9,292 nt of DNA from the NCBI GenBank assembly GCA_024277285.1, contig JAJRVM010000188.1, positions 1 through 9,292 on the forward strand. The letters run 5' to 3'. Each line of letters starts with the position of its first letter. The first letter of the stretch is position 1. Shown piece by piece: positions 1 through 6,379 of this stretch. The notes below the pieces were generated by a model, which did no database searches, was not told the DNA's origin, and saw only the letters and a list, made by a program, of their open reading frames with translations. The DNA comes from Planctomycetota bacterium (GTDB lineage Bacteria; Planctomycetota; Planctomycetia; Pirellulales; Pirellulaceae). The position numbers and the translations under genes are program-made.

Positions 1-117
1 ATGGCGACGGTGCTGCAAGCCACTGACCGCCAACAGGCCGGTCCCACCGCACCAGCGCTCGGCCTGACGCTGATGGAAGTTCGCTACGAAAGTAAGGGCA
101 GGGGGGTGAGAGGGTGA
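1..117 (+). CDS. truA: tRNA pseudouridine synthase A, C-terminal fragment (5' end outside window)
   Basis: TruA converts uridines 38-40 of the tRNA anticodon arm to pseudouridine. Frame 1 is open from the first base to a TGA at 115-117 and reads like the C-terminal strand of TruA: a DR-x-x-AGPTAPA-x-GL-x-L-x-x-V-x-Y pattern, here DRQQAGPTAPALGL followed by TLMEVRY. This block is typical of the last 25 residues or so of the family. The gene is cut by the window edge, so the ATG at position 1 should not be taken as its start. After the expected end (VRYE), eight more residues (SKGRGVRG) are encoded by the purine-rich repeat GGTGAGAG, so the natural stop seems to have been displaced by repeat sequence. 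Identification rests only on this short conserved tail. Confidence 0.8.
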   Translation: MATVLQATDRQQAGPTAPALGLTLMEVRYESKGRGVRG

Positions 118-124
118 GAGGGTG
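106..124. repeat. 8-bp tandem repeat GTGAGAGG at the end of truA
   Basis: The stretch reads GTGAGAGG GTGAGAGG GTG, two perfect 8-bp units and a partial third. It supplies the final codons and the TGA stop of the truA fragment. It lies 17 bp before the heptamer array and has a different period, so it looks like a separate expansion. Confidence 0.75.
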
Positions 125-140
125 CGCACAATCCACAAAG

Positions 141-231
141 ACTCTCAGCTCTCAGCTCTTGACTCTTGACTCTCGACTCTTGACTCTTGACTCTTGACTC
201 TTGACTCTCAGCTCTTGACTCTCCACGCTGG
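141..231. repeat. heptamer tandem repeat array 1 (ACTCTTG type)
   Basis: Thirteen consecutive 7-bp units can be marked without a break in register. Units in order from 141 are ACTCTCA, GCTCTCA, GCTCTTG, ACTCTTG, ACTCTCG, four ACTCTTG, ACTCTCA, GCTCTTG, ACTCTCC and a degenerate ACGCTGG. The invariant core is CTCT, with variation limited to the other three positions. The array fills most of the gap between truA and the glycosyltransferase gene and stops 5 bp before the latter's ATG. It resembles in kind the short tandemly repeated repetitive (STRR) heptamers known from heterocystous cyanobacteria; a function is not established. Confidence 0.92.
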
Positions 232-236
232 TAGCT

Positions 237-1247
237 ATGAAAATTGCACACATTATTACGCGCATGATTGTGGGGGGAGCTCAGGAGAACACGCTGCTGA
301 GCTGCAAGGATGCGGTCGACATTTACGGTGACGACACGCTCTTGGTGACCGGCCCGGCATTGGGCCCCGAAGGGGATCTGCTGGCGCGGAGCGGGGCAGG
401 GGGGGTGCGTGTGCAAATGATCTCATCACTGCGGCGACCGATCCACACTTGGCGGGATATTCAAGCGTATCGCGAATTGAAGGGAGTCTTGCGCGACTTT
501 CAGCCCGACGTCGTTCACACACACAGCGCCAAGGGAGGATTGCTCGGCCGCGTCGCCGCCTGGTCGCTCGACACACCGGCGGTGATTCACACGGTACATG
601 GTGCCCCGTTCCATGCTTTCCAAGGAGGCCTGGCGCGTGATTTTTTTCGCCGTTGTGAACGGTTTGCCGCTGGACGATGTCATCACATGGTCAGTGTGGC
701 GGACGCGATGACCGACCAGTTAGTGGCGGCCGGCGTCGCGCCGCGCGATAAATTCACGACGATTTACAGCGGGATGGATGTCGAACCGTTTCTGCACGCC
801 CACCAACACCGGCAGCGGGTACGGCAGGAGCTGGGGTTTTCCGACCAGCACATCGTGGTGGGCAAAATCGCTCGGCTGTTTCACTTGAAGGGGCATGAGT
901 ATGTGATCCAAGCGGCGACCGAGGTAGTGCGTCAATGCCCTGAAGTGCATTTTTTGTGGGTGGGGGATGGAATCTTGCGTGATGCGTTGCAGCAGCAGAT
1001 TGCGGAAGCAGGGTTAAGCGATCATTTCCATTTTACTGGATTAGTCAGTCCCGAGCGAATTGCACCGCTGATCGGCGCCATGGACGTTTTGGTCCATGCC
1101 AGCCTGCGCGAAGGTCTGGCTCGGACCTTGCCGCAAGCGTTAATCACCGGCAAGCCGGTGATCAGCTATGACGTGGACGGTGCGCGTGAAGTCGTGATCC
1201 CCGACCAGACCGGTTATCTGCTGGCCCGCGCAGCGTGCAACCGATGA
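237..1247 (+). CDS. family 4 glycosyltransferase, main part (frameshifted near the 3' end)
   Basis: This is a GT-B-fold, retaining glycosyltransferase of family GT4. Such enzymes move a sugar from a nucleotide sugar to a lipid- or polysaccharide-linked acceptor at the cytoplasmic face of the membrane. The N-terminus MKIAHIITRMIVGGAQENTL is the classic first beta strand and glycine loop. The acceptor-side domain carries DVVHTHSAKGGLLGR (about 91-105) and HTVHG (118-122). The donor-side domain begins near VVGKIARLFHLKGHEY (207-222), with R213 and K219 as likely phosphate contacts. The usual E-x7-E motif appears as REGLARTLPQAL, with Q300 replacing the second glutamate. The ATG at 237 fits the family start exactly, but no good Shine-Dalgarno is seen and the heptamer array ends 5 bp upstream. 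The frame stops early after TGYLLARAACNR; the missing tail is in the entry at 1244-1393. Substrate cannot be predicted. Confidence 0.9.
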   Translation: MKIAHIITRMIVGGAQENTLLSCKDAVDIYGDDTLLVTGPALGPEGDLLARSGAGGVRVQMISSLRRPIHTWRDIQAYRELKGVLRDFQPDVVHTHSAKGGLLGRVAAWSLDTPAVIHTVHGAPFHAFQGGLARDFFRRCERFAAGRCHHMVSVADAMTDQLVAAGVAPRDKFTTIYSGMDVEPFLHAHQHRQRVRQELGFSDQHIVVGKIARLFHLKGHEYVIQAATEVVRQCPEVHFLWVGDGILRDALQQQIAEAGLSDHFHFTGLVSPERIAPLIGAMDVLVHASLREGLARTLPQALITGKPVISYDVDGAREVVIPDQTGYLLARAACNR

Positions 1248-1393
1248 GCGCGGCGATTCTGGACTTGGCACAAGACGCCGACAAGCGACAGCGATTAGGC
1301 CAAACCGGGCGCGACCGATTCACCGAACAATTCCGGCACCAGGAAATGTCGCGACGGTTGCGATCTCTTTACCAGCGCGTTCTTGATTCCTGA
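1244..1393 (+). pseudogene. out-of-frame C-terminus of the family 4 glycosyltransferase
   Basis: This 49-residue frame (MSAAILDLAQDADKRQRLG... ending SLYQRVLDS) looks like the last helices of a GT4 enzyme: an AI-x-x-L helix, then R-x-x-x-G-x-x-GR-x-RF-x-x-x-F, an M, and a final LY-x-x-x-L. The frame is -1 relative to the gene at 237. Read upstream of its ATG it gives S-V-Q-P, which joins sensibly to LLAR of the main frame, placing the lesion at about 1227-1235. The joined protein would be about 385 residues, a normal GT4 length. The TGA of the first frame and the ATG of this one share ATGA, so a separately translated coupled peptide is formally possible, but homology-like content favours a lost base, either a real mutation or a sequencing error. 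Confidence 0.72.
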
Positions 1394-1924
1394 ACGACAA
1401 CGACGCCTGCCTCCGTTTTGGCAAAGTAGGGAGATTTGCGGTGGTCAGCGGCATCATCGAGGCATTCGGCCAATATTGAATCAAATCGCGTCTTGCTTTG
1501 GTCTCGGGTCACGCGGCGGTGTGATTAGAATCGGAAAAGGGGAGTAGTAGGCTTCGGAAACAAGGCAGCAACAACGACTTGAGAAATCGACCAGCTCAGT
1601 GAGTGGGGGAGTGGGGGGAGAACGCGTCGTTTCTGGCCCAATCAAGTTCTTCACCGTGGGGGTCGCCACGTGCCGAAAGAGTAACGCTTCACGGCTCGAT
1701 TCTGTGAGCACGTACCGTCATCCGGGGCCATCGCCCCAACAGATACGCATTGTCCCTTGGATTCCACATCGCTCCATATTTCCCGCTCACCACACGATTC
1801 CGTCTCTCCCTTCCACCCACCAGAGGCTTTGGGTAGACTATACGAACCTCTGGCATATCTTGGGGCCATGCGGACGGGACCGATCGCCCCCCCCCATCTC
1901 TAGTACTGCAGCAAAGGCGAATCT
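1394..1924. other. gene-free gap before the kinase gene
   Basis: No frame in these 531 bp looks like a protein; the small open frames on both strands have no recognisable motifs and unconvincing starts. Visible items are a purine-rich stretch near 1600-1622, a 7-bp inverted repeat at 1820-1853, a run of nine C at 1887-1895 and the likely ribosome binding site of the kinase gene just before 1925. No terminator hairpin with a T tract was found after the glycosyltransferase. Confidence 0.6.
1820..1853. promoter_or_regulatory. inverted repeat CCAGAGG / CCTCTGG upstream of the kinase gene
   Basis: CCAGAGG (1820-1826) and CCTCTGG (1847-1853) are perfect inverted copies separated by 20 bp. The spacer contains TATACG (1839-1844), which resembles a bacterial -10 box, but no matching -35 hexamer is visible 17 bp upstream. 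The element lies about 70-105 bp before the kinase start, a place where an operator or leader stem would act. Function is inferred from position only. Confidence 0.3.
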
Positions 1925-2797
1925 GTGGGAAGTGGCCGCGAGTTCCTTGGTTCGTATCGCATGGTGCGACTGATCCGGGCAGGTGGAACCTGCCAGGTTT
2001 GGGAGGCAATCCGTGATGAGAAACGCTTTGCGCTCAAGTATTTGCAGCCCGAGGTGCGTTCAAGCCGGGAAGAAATCGGCTACTTGAAACACGAGGTTGA
2101 AGTCGGACACCAGTTGAAGCATCCCAACGTCATCGAGATTTACGAATTCGGCGTCGATAGGTCGATTGCGTACTTGGCGATGGAATATCACGCCGGCAAG
2201 AATATCAAGATGCTGATCCGCCTTGGCCTGGACACGTTCGCCTACTTGACGCACAAGATCATTTTGGAGTCGGCTGCGGGTTTGCGATACCTCCATTCCC
2301 AGGGCTGGGTTCACCGGGACATCAAGCCGGACAACTTTCTGGTTGGCGGCGAGGGGAATGTCAAGCTGATCGACTTTGCGCTAGCCAGCCGGATTCGGAC
2401 CGGGCTTAGCAAGCTGTTTAGTTGTGGCTCGAAGGTGCAGGGGACGCGCAGCTATATGGCCCCCGAGCAGATCCGCGGCAAAAATTTGGACGCGCGAACG
2501 GATCTCTACAGTTTTGGCTGCATGTTGTACGAACTCACCTGTGGCAAGCTGCCGTTTACCGGGGTCAGCCCGGAAGACTTGCTCCGCAAACACCTGAATG
2601 CCCCGATCCCGGTCCTGGCAGGTTCAAACAAGAATGTGACTCCCGATTTCAGTGACCTCGTTGGCAAAATGATGGCCAAAGATGTCAAGGACCGCCTCGA
2701 TTCCATGGACGATTTCCTTATGCATTATCGTTCCATTCGGCTTTTTCGGTCGACCCCCAAACCGCCGGAAGGCCTTGAAGCGGGCGACTCGAAATGA
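1925..2797 (+). CDS. eukaryotic-type Ser/Thr protein kinase, soluble, with DFA instead of DFG
   Basis: This is a 290-residue single-domain Hanks-type kinase. Visible landmarks are the ATP-site lysine K38 in FALKYL, likely helix-C glutamate E57, the catalytic loop HRDIKPDN (130-137), the metal aspartate D150, the APE motif (MAPEQ, 178-182) and DLYSFGCMLYEL (193-204). Two features are odd: the DFG motif is DFA (150-152), and the glycine loop is IRAGGTCQV (17-25), with R18 and C23 where glycines are usual. Catalytic residues K, D, N and D are all present, so activity is still plausible. No transmembrane helix or C-terminal sensor domain follows, unlike the larger PknB-type receptors. The GTG at 1925 is chosen because an in-frame TAG at 1901 leaves no ATG upstream, FLGSYRMVRLI is a typical kinase beginning, and AAAGGCG sits 5 nt ahead. 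Substrates are unknown; neighbours give no clue. Confidence 0.88.
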   Translation: MGSGREFLGSYRMVRLIRAGGTCQVWEAIRDEKRFALKYLQPEVRSSREEIGYLKHEVEVGHQLKHPNVIEIYEFGVDRSIAYLAMEYHAGKNIKMLIRLGLDTFAYLTHKIILESAAGLRYLHSQGWVHRDIKPDNFLVGGEGNVKLIDFALASRIRTGLSKLFSCGSKVQGTRSYMAPEQIRGKNLDARTDLYSFGCMLYELTCGKLPFTGVSPEDLLRKHLNAPIPVLAGSNKNVTPDFSDLVGKMMAKDVKDRLDSMDDFLMHYRSIRLFRSTPKPPEGLEAGDSK

Positions 2798-2944
2798 GCT
2801 CTTGTCCTCAACGAAACCGTACCTGGATTCGGGTCAACCGACGCCACGACAAGACGTTCCCGCGTAATACGGCCTTGCCGATGTCCTGAACCGACGTCAC
2901 CTCCAGCAAACCGACCGCCCAAAATTATCGACTAGAAACTCGCC

Positions 2945-3928
2945 ATGGAAACGCCCGCACCCGGATTAGCATTCGAGCAGCCGATATTCGACTTGGAAAA
3001 CCGTTTGCGTCAATTGCTGAAGAGCAAGGACGAGAACCCAAACGCGGAAGAGGAGATCCGCGGCGTGCGGCGCGAGCTTGCGAAGGTCATGAAGGATATC
3101 TATGACCAACTGAGCCCGTGGGAGACGGTTCAGGTCGCGCGTCACAAGGACCGGCCGCACTCGAGTGACTATTTGAGCTCGGTTTTTGACGAATTTGTCG
3201 AATTGCACGGAGACCGATTATTCGGAGATGACCGCGCGGTTCGCGTCGGCTTTGCCAAGCTGGATCAACGCAAGGTTCTGGTCGTTGGGCATGAAAAAGG
3301 CCGCTCGTACAAAGAGCGAACCGCCTGTTACTTCGGGTGCGCGCATCCCGAAGGGTACCGCAAGGCGATGGCCAAAATGCGTATGGCGGCCAAATTCAAA
3401 TTGCCGGTCATCTGTTTTATTGATACGCCTGGTGCCTACCCGGGCATCGGCGCTGAAGAGCGTGGGCAGGCGTGGGCAATCGCGGAAAACATGTTCGACA
3501 TGTCGCGGCTCGAGACTCCTATTATTTGTGTGGTGATTGGTGAAGGGGGTAGTGGTGGAGCCTTAGGGATCGGGGTAGGGGACCGCGTTGCTATTTTGCA
3601 ACATGCCTACTATTCCGTTATCAGTCCCGAAGGATGTGCCGGTATTTTGTGGAAGAGCCACGAGTATGCCGAAAAGGCAGCCGGAGCGCTGCGTTTCACG
3701 TCCAAAGATCTGCTGAAGTTCGACATCGTCGATACGGTGATCCCCGAACCGCTCGGCGGCGCACATCGCGACTCACATCAAATGGCCTCGCGGTTGAAGA
3801 TGTTCCTGGTCAAGACACTGCGTGAATTGTGCAACATCGATACTCCCACACTGCTGCAACAACGCTACGAAAAGTTTCGCAAGATGGGCGTATTTCTGGA
3901 AGAAGCCAGCGAGGCAGGGGAGTCATAG
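2945..3928 (+). CDS. accA: acetyl-CoA carboxylase carboxyltransferase subunit alpha
   Basis: AccA pairs with AccD to form the carboxyltransferase that moves the carboxyl group from carboxybiotin to acetyl-CoA, giving malonyl-CoA for fatty acid synthesis. The 327-residue product is close to the usual length of about 320. It shows the family landmarks in order: WETVQVARHKDRP (59-71), the helical N-terminal region before it, LHGDRLFGDD (87-96), DTPGAYPGIGAEERGQ (160-175), GEGGSGGALGIG (199-210) binding the CoA/carboxylate region, and SPEGCAGILWK (227-237). The ATG at 2945 gives an N-terminus that matches AccA (LAFEQPIFDLENRL), although no strong Shine-Dalgarno precedes it. It lies 147 bp after the kinase gene and appears to be transcribed separately. 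accD is not in this window. The gene looks intact. Confidence 0.97.
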   Translation: METPAPGLAFEQPIFDLENRLRQLLKSKDENPNAEEEIRGVRRELAKVMKDIYDQLSPWETVQVARHKDRPHSSDYLSSVFDEFVELHGDRLFGDDRAVRVGFAKLDQRKVLVVGHEKGRSYKERTACYFGCAHPEGYRKAMAKMRMAAKFKLPVICFIDTPGAYPGIGAEERGQAWAIAENMFDMSRLETPIICVVIGEGGSGGALGIGVGDRVAILQHAYYSVISPEGCAGILWKSHEYAEKAAGALRFTSKDLLKFDIVDTVIPEPLGGAHRDSHQMASRLKMFLVKTLRELCNIDTPTLLQQRYEKFRKMGVFLEEASEAGES

Positions 3929-3933
3929 CGTGT

Positions 3934-3948
3934 TGCGGCAAGGCCGCA
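3934..3948 (+). terminator. possible hairpin terminator after accA
   Basis: TGCGGC-AAG-GCCGCA forms a perfect 6-bp GC-rich stem with a 3-nt loop, 5 bp after the accA stop. The following sequence is pyrimidine-rich (TCCTTCCTCTT) rather than a clean T run, so termination would be weak or factor-assisted. Confidence 0.4.
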
Positions 3949-3978
3949 TCCTTCCTCTTGGTAATCGATGTGCTTGCA

Positions 3979-4015
3979 GCCTGTTTATGCAACATGTTGC
4001 GTTCTTGCTACAGGC
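3979..4015. promoter_or_regulatory. nested palindrome in the leader of the first VWA gene
   Basis: A perfect 12-bp palindrome GCAACATGTTGC (3989-4000) lies between inverted outer arms GCCTGT (3979-3984) and ACAGGC (4010-4015). The arrangement could be a dimeric regulator's operator or a folded RNA. It is in the 284-bp gap between accA and the first VWA gene. No protein is proposed. Confidence 0.35.
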
Positions 4016-4121
4016 GAGCACCAGGACGAGGCTTACAACCTGCGGCTTGTGTCCGTTGCTTGTCACTCCGTGCATTTTCAGGACGAAACGCAATTTCGCC
4101 ACCCCAATGGCCATACGCATG

Positions 4122-4138
4122 CTATGTTTTAGTTGGAC
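4122..4138 (+). promoter_or_regulatory. shared leader element, copy 1 (CTATGTTTTAGTTGGAC)
   Basis: This 17-bp sequence matches the one at 6380-6396 in 16 of 17 positions, and each lies upstream of one of the two VWA paralogs (74 bases intervene here, 78 in the other). The surrounding leader sequences are otherwise mostly different, so the element looks selected rather than simply inherited. Downstream, TGGACC (4134-4139) can pair with GGTCCA (4168-4173), enclosing a small CGCA-CAT-TGCG hairpin (4143-4153). It may be a promoter part, a regulator site or part of a structured RNA leader. Confidence 0.55.
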
Positions 4139-4200
4139 CCCACGCACATTGCGGGCAACCCAATCCCGGTCCAGTCTCATCGTCGCATCTCATCAATGCC

Positions 4201-4205
4201 AGGAG
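4201..4205 (+). promoter_or_regulatory. ribosome binding site AGGAG deciding the start of the first VWA gene
   Basis: AGGAG is followed by 7 nt (TGTAACC) and the ATG at 4213. The reading frame is open much further upstream, into accA, so this site is what fixes the start at 4213 rather than at an earlier codon. Confidence 0.75.
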
Positions 4206-4212
4206 TGTAACC

Positions 4213-5958
4213 ATGCGCAGACAAGTCTATTGTGAAGTGGGGCAGCATAATCATGCCCGTCGCCGTCCACCACGACGTGGTGCAATTATCGTGCTCACAG
4301 CCGTCCTCATGATCGTGCTGATGGCGCTGTTAGCGCTCAGCATCGACACCGGATACATGTACACAATGCAGACCGAATTAGATCGGTCCGTCGATGCCGC
4401 AGCGTTAGCTGGAGCGGCATCTTTGGTCGAAGGCCCCGACACCGCCAGTGACAAGGTGGTGGAATATTTGGTGCGTAATCCTGTCGGTGATAACGTAGGA
4501 GCGATTTCAAACGCTCAACTTGCCGAATTCACGGCGACATTCCTCGCCGACCACTCGGGTGACTACAGCGTCGCAATCGGCAACTGGAATGCGACGACCG
4601 GTCAACTGGAACCAGCGGCGCAGTTCCCATCGGCCGTGGAAGTCTCGATGACTTATCCCAACCTGCCGCTCTTCTTTGGACGGGTATTGGGGAAAGACAG
4701 CTTCTCCGTCGAGGCTCGAGCGATCGCCATGTACCAGCCGCGCGACATCGCGTTGGTCTTGGACTACTCGGGGTCGATGAATGACGACAGCGAACTGAAG
4801 TCGATCGGCAGCCTCGGCTACGATGTGGTCATGGCCAACCTGGAACAGATTTACGGTGAGCTTGGTTCGCCGCAGTATGGCCTTCTTGAGTTTTTGCCGA
4901 AGTATATTACCGTGCAAGGTCCGCCGCCAGGGGCCGAGGGCGAAGCACAGATCGACGTAGAATACCGTTACCGTTCGGCGTCGGTTTCCTCGTCGCTCAA
5001 TCTGACTAGCGTCGTACTTCAATTCGCGAACGGCGCGTCGCAGACGTTCAGTGAGCTTGCTGGAACAACCGGCACGTTCGCCGGCACCGGCACCCAAGAC
5101 GGGCAGGTCATCGAGTACGTATCGGTCACCTCCGGTGATACGTCCGGTCAGGTTTTCGATTTCAGTGCGGGTTCGTTCAACAATGTCGCAATTGCGGCAT
5201 TGGAACTCGACAGCATCAGCTATCCCTATCCATCGGGCAGCTGGTCTGACTACCTCAACTACGGCAAGACGAGCAGCAACAATCGCAACGCAGGATTTGA
5301 ATACCAATTCGGGTTCGCCAATCTGATCAACTATTGGCTGGAACGAAAACCGGCTTACAGCCAGACTCCGGACCTCTGGAAGGTCAGTGCACAACCGGTC
5401 ACGGCCGTCAAAAATTCGGTTTCGGTCTTCATGGACTACATCCGGCAAGTCGACACGAATGATCGCTTGGCACTGGTCGTCTACAACGCTCCGGACGGGG
5501 ACTCCCTGGTCGAGACGCCGCTGACCACCGACCTTGATCTGGTCGCGACGATAACCGCGCAGCGTCAAGCAGGGCACTACCACAGCTACACCAATATCGG
5601 TGCGGGGATGGAAGCGGCTCGGCTGGAACTGGAACAGAATGCGCGTGCAGGCGCATTCAAGATGATCGTCTTGATGACCGATGGGCGTGCCAACTGGAAT
5701 AATGGTGGTTACGACACGACGGCCGCCCGCAATCACGTCCTCTCCGAAGCATATGCCGCCGAGGCTTCCAATATCCCGGTGGTGACGATCAGCTTGGGAG
5801 CCGGTGCCGACATCGACTTGATGAACCAGGTAGCTGAGATCACCAAATCGCGCACGTTCAACGTGCCGGGTGGGCAATCGGCGTTGCAATATCGCGACGG
5901 CCTCTATCAGGTCTTCCGGGATATCGCCGACCACCGCCCGCTGAAGCTGGTTCAATAA
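4213..5958 (+). CDS. TadG-like membrane-anchored VWA-domain protein, paralog 1
   Basis: The 581-residue product starts with basic residues (ARRRPPRRG, 15-23), then a hydrophobic helix (about 24-43) and SIDTGYMYTMQTELDRSVDAAALAGA, the pattern of the TadE/TadG-like N-terminal region of Flp/Tad pilus pseudopilin relatives. A VWA fold follows from PRDIALVLDYSGSM. The metal-ion (MIDAS) residues are D184, S186 and S188 in DYSGS, T460 in YTNIGAG and D490 in MTDGRAN, so ion and ligand binding are expected. Between DxSxS and the next helix (QPVTAVKNSVSVFMDYI, about 394-410) about 200 extra residues are inserted. The protein is predicted to sit in the cytoplasmic membrane with the VWA domain outside. 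The ATG at 4213 has a strong RBS and matches the start of the paralog downstream; an in-frame extension into accA is not credible. No other tad gene is nearby, so a role in pili is only inferred. Confidence 0.85.
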   Translation: MRRQVYCEVGQHNHARRRPPRRGAIIVLTAVLMIVLMALLALSIDTGYMYTMQTELDRSVDAAALAGAASLVEGPDTASDKVVEYLVRNPVGDNVGAISNAQLAEFTATFLADHSGDYSVAIGNWNATTGQLEPAAQFPSAVEVSMTYPNLPLFFGRVLGKDSFSVEARAIAMYQPRDIALVLDYSGSMNDDSELKSIGSLGYDVVMANLEQIYGELGSPQYGLLEFLPKYITVQGPPPGAEGEAQIDVEYRYRSASVSSSLNLTSVVLQFANGASQTFSELAGTTGTFAGTGTQDGQVIEYVSVTSGDTSGQVFDFSAGSFNNVAIAALELDSISYPYPSGSWSDYLNYGKTSSNNRNAGFEYQFGFANLINYWLERKPAYSQTPDLWKVSAQPVTAVKNSVSVFMDYIRQVDTNDRLALVVYNAPDGDSLVETPLTTDLDLVATITAQRQAGHYHSYTNIGAGMEAARLELEQNARAGAFKMIVLMTDGRANWNNGGYDTTAARNHVLSEAYAAEASNIPVVTISLGAGADIDLMNQVAEITKSRTFNVPGGQSALQYRDGLYQVFRDIADHRPLKLVQ

Positions 5959-6210
5959 ACGGGGAACTTTGACGCCCTGGGGGGCGGTAAGCCGATGGCG
6001 CCCGGTGTGATTGGTCGGGTTGTCACGGGCACTCGGCCCCGCCTCCCAGACGTCCTTCTCGTCACGGACGACCACCAATGGGGCAACATTTGCACACGCA
6101 ACGACAGTAGTAGAAAAACGAAGCAGAAGAACGCAGTAAGAGAACACGGGCAACGCAACTGTCACGGAACGACGGCAGGGGGCACCTGCTGTATGAACAA
6201 GGATGCCGTT

Positions 6211-6238
6211 GCCACGACAACAGCGCCACGACAACAGC
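6211..6238. repeat. 14-bp perfect tandem duplication
   Basis: GCCACGACAACAGC occurs twice in direct succession (6211-6224 and 6225-6238) with no mismatch. It lies in the non-coding leader of the second VWA gene and looks like a recent slippage duplication. Confidence 0.85.
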
Positions 6239-6379
6239 CATGCGGACCACGTGACGCACTACGGTCACTAGCCGCAATCTTCCACGCAATCGACGCAGCA
6301 CGATTCTCTGATGCCACGAGCATCCAAAAAAATCTCAAGAAAGGATGAGCGCGCGGGCCGCGCATCGTCCAGATGTGAA

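Noticed and set aside
141..231. Heptamer array considered as a CRISPR array
   Set aside because: The unit is only 7 bp with no spacers, so it is a simple tandem repeat. The same applies to 8282-8414.
84..416. Minus-strand open frame with repeated SQESRVK-like peptides
   Set aside because: The repeated peptide is just the translated heptamer array; the rest lies antisense to truA and the glycosyltransferase.
1868..1903. Nine-C run after an ATG in the kinase frame, considered as a phase-variable start
   Set aside because: The ATG at 1868 is already in the kinase frame and ends at TAG 1901; adding or losing a C would move it out of frame, not into it, so no on/off switch results.
1599..1973. 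Plus-strand frame of 124 codons in the gap before the kinase
   Set aside because: It has low-complexity, Pro/Ser/His/Arg-rich content, no motif, and overlaps the real kinase start in another frame.
3829..4212. N-terminal extension of the first VWA protein into accA
   Set aside because: The frame is open but overlaps conserved accA sequence, and a strong RBS with correct spacing precedes ATG 4213, which also matches the start of paralog 2.
5973..5986. Hairpin CGCCC-TGGG-GGGCG after paralog 1 as an intrinsic terminator
   Set aside because: The stem is short and followed by GTAAGCC with no T tract, so it is noted as a feature of the gap only.
4507..6234. Long minus-strand open frame of 575 codons opposite the first VWA gene
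   Set aside because: It lies antisense to a gene with clear domains, has no recognisable motif, and long antisense frames are common opposite GC-rich coding sequence.
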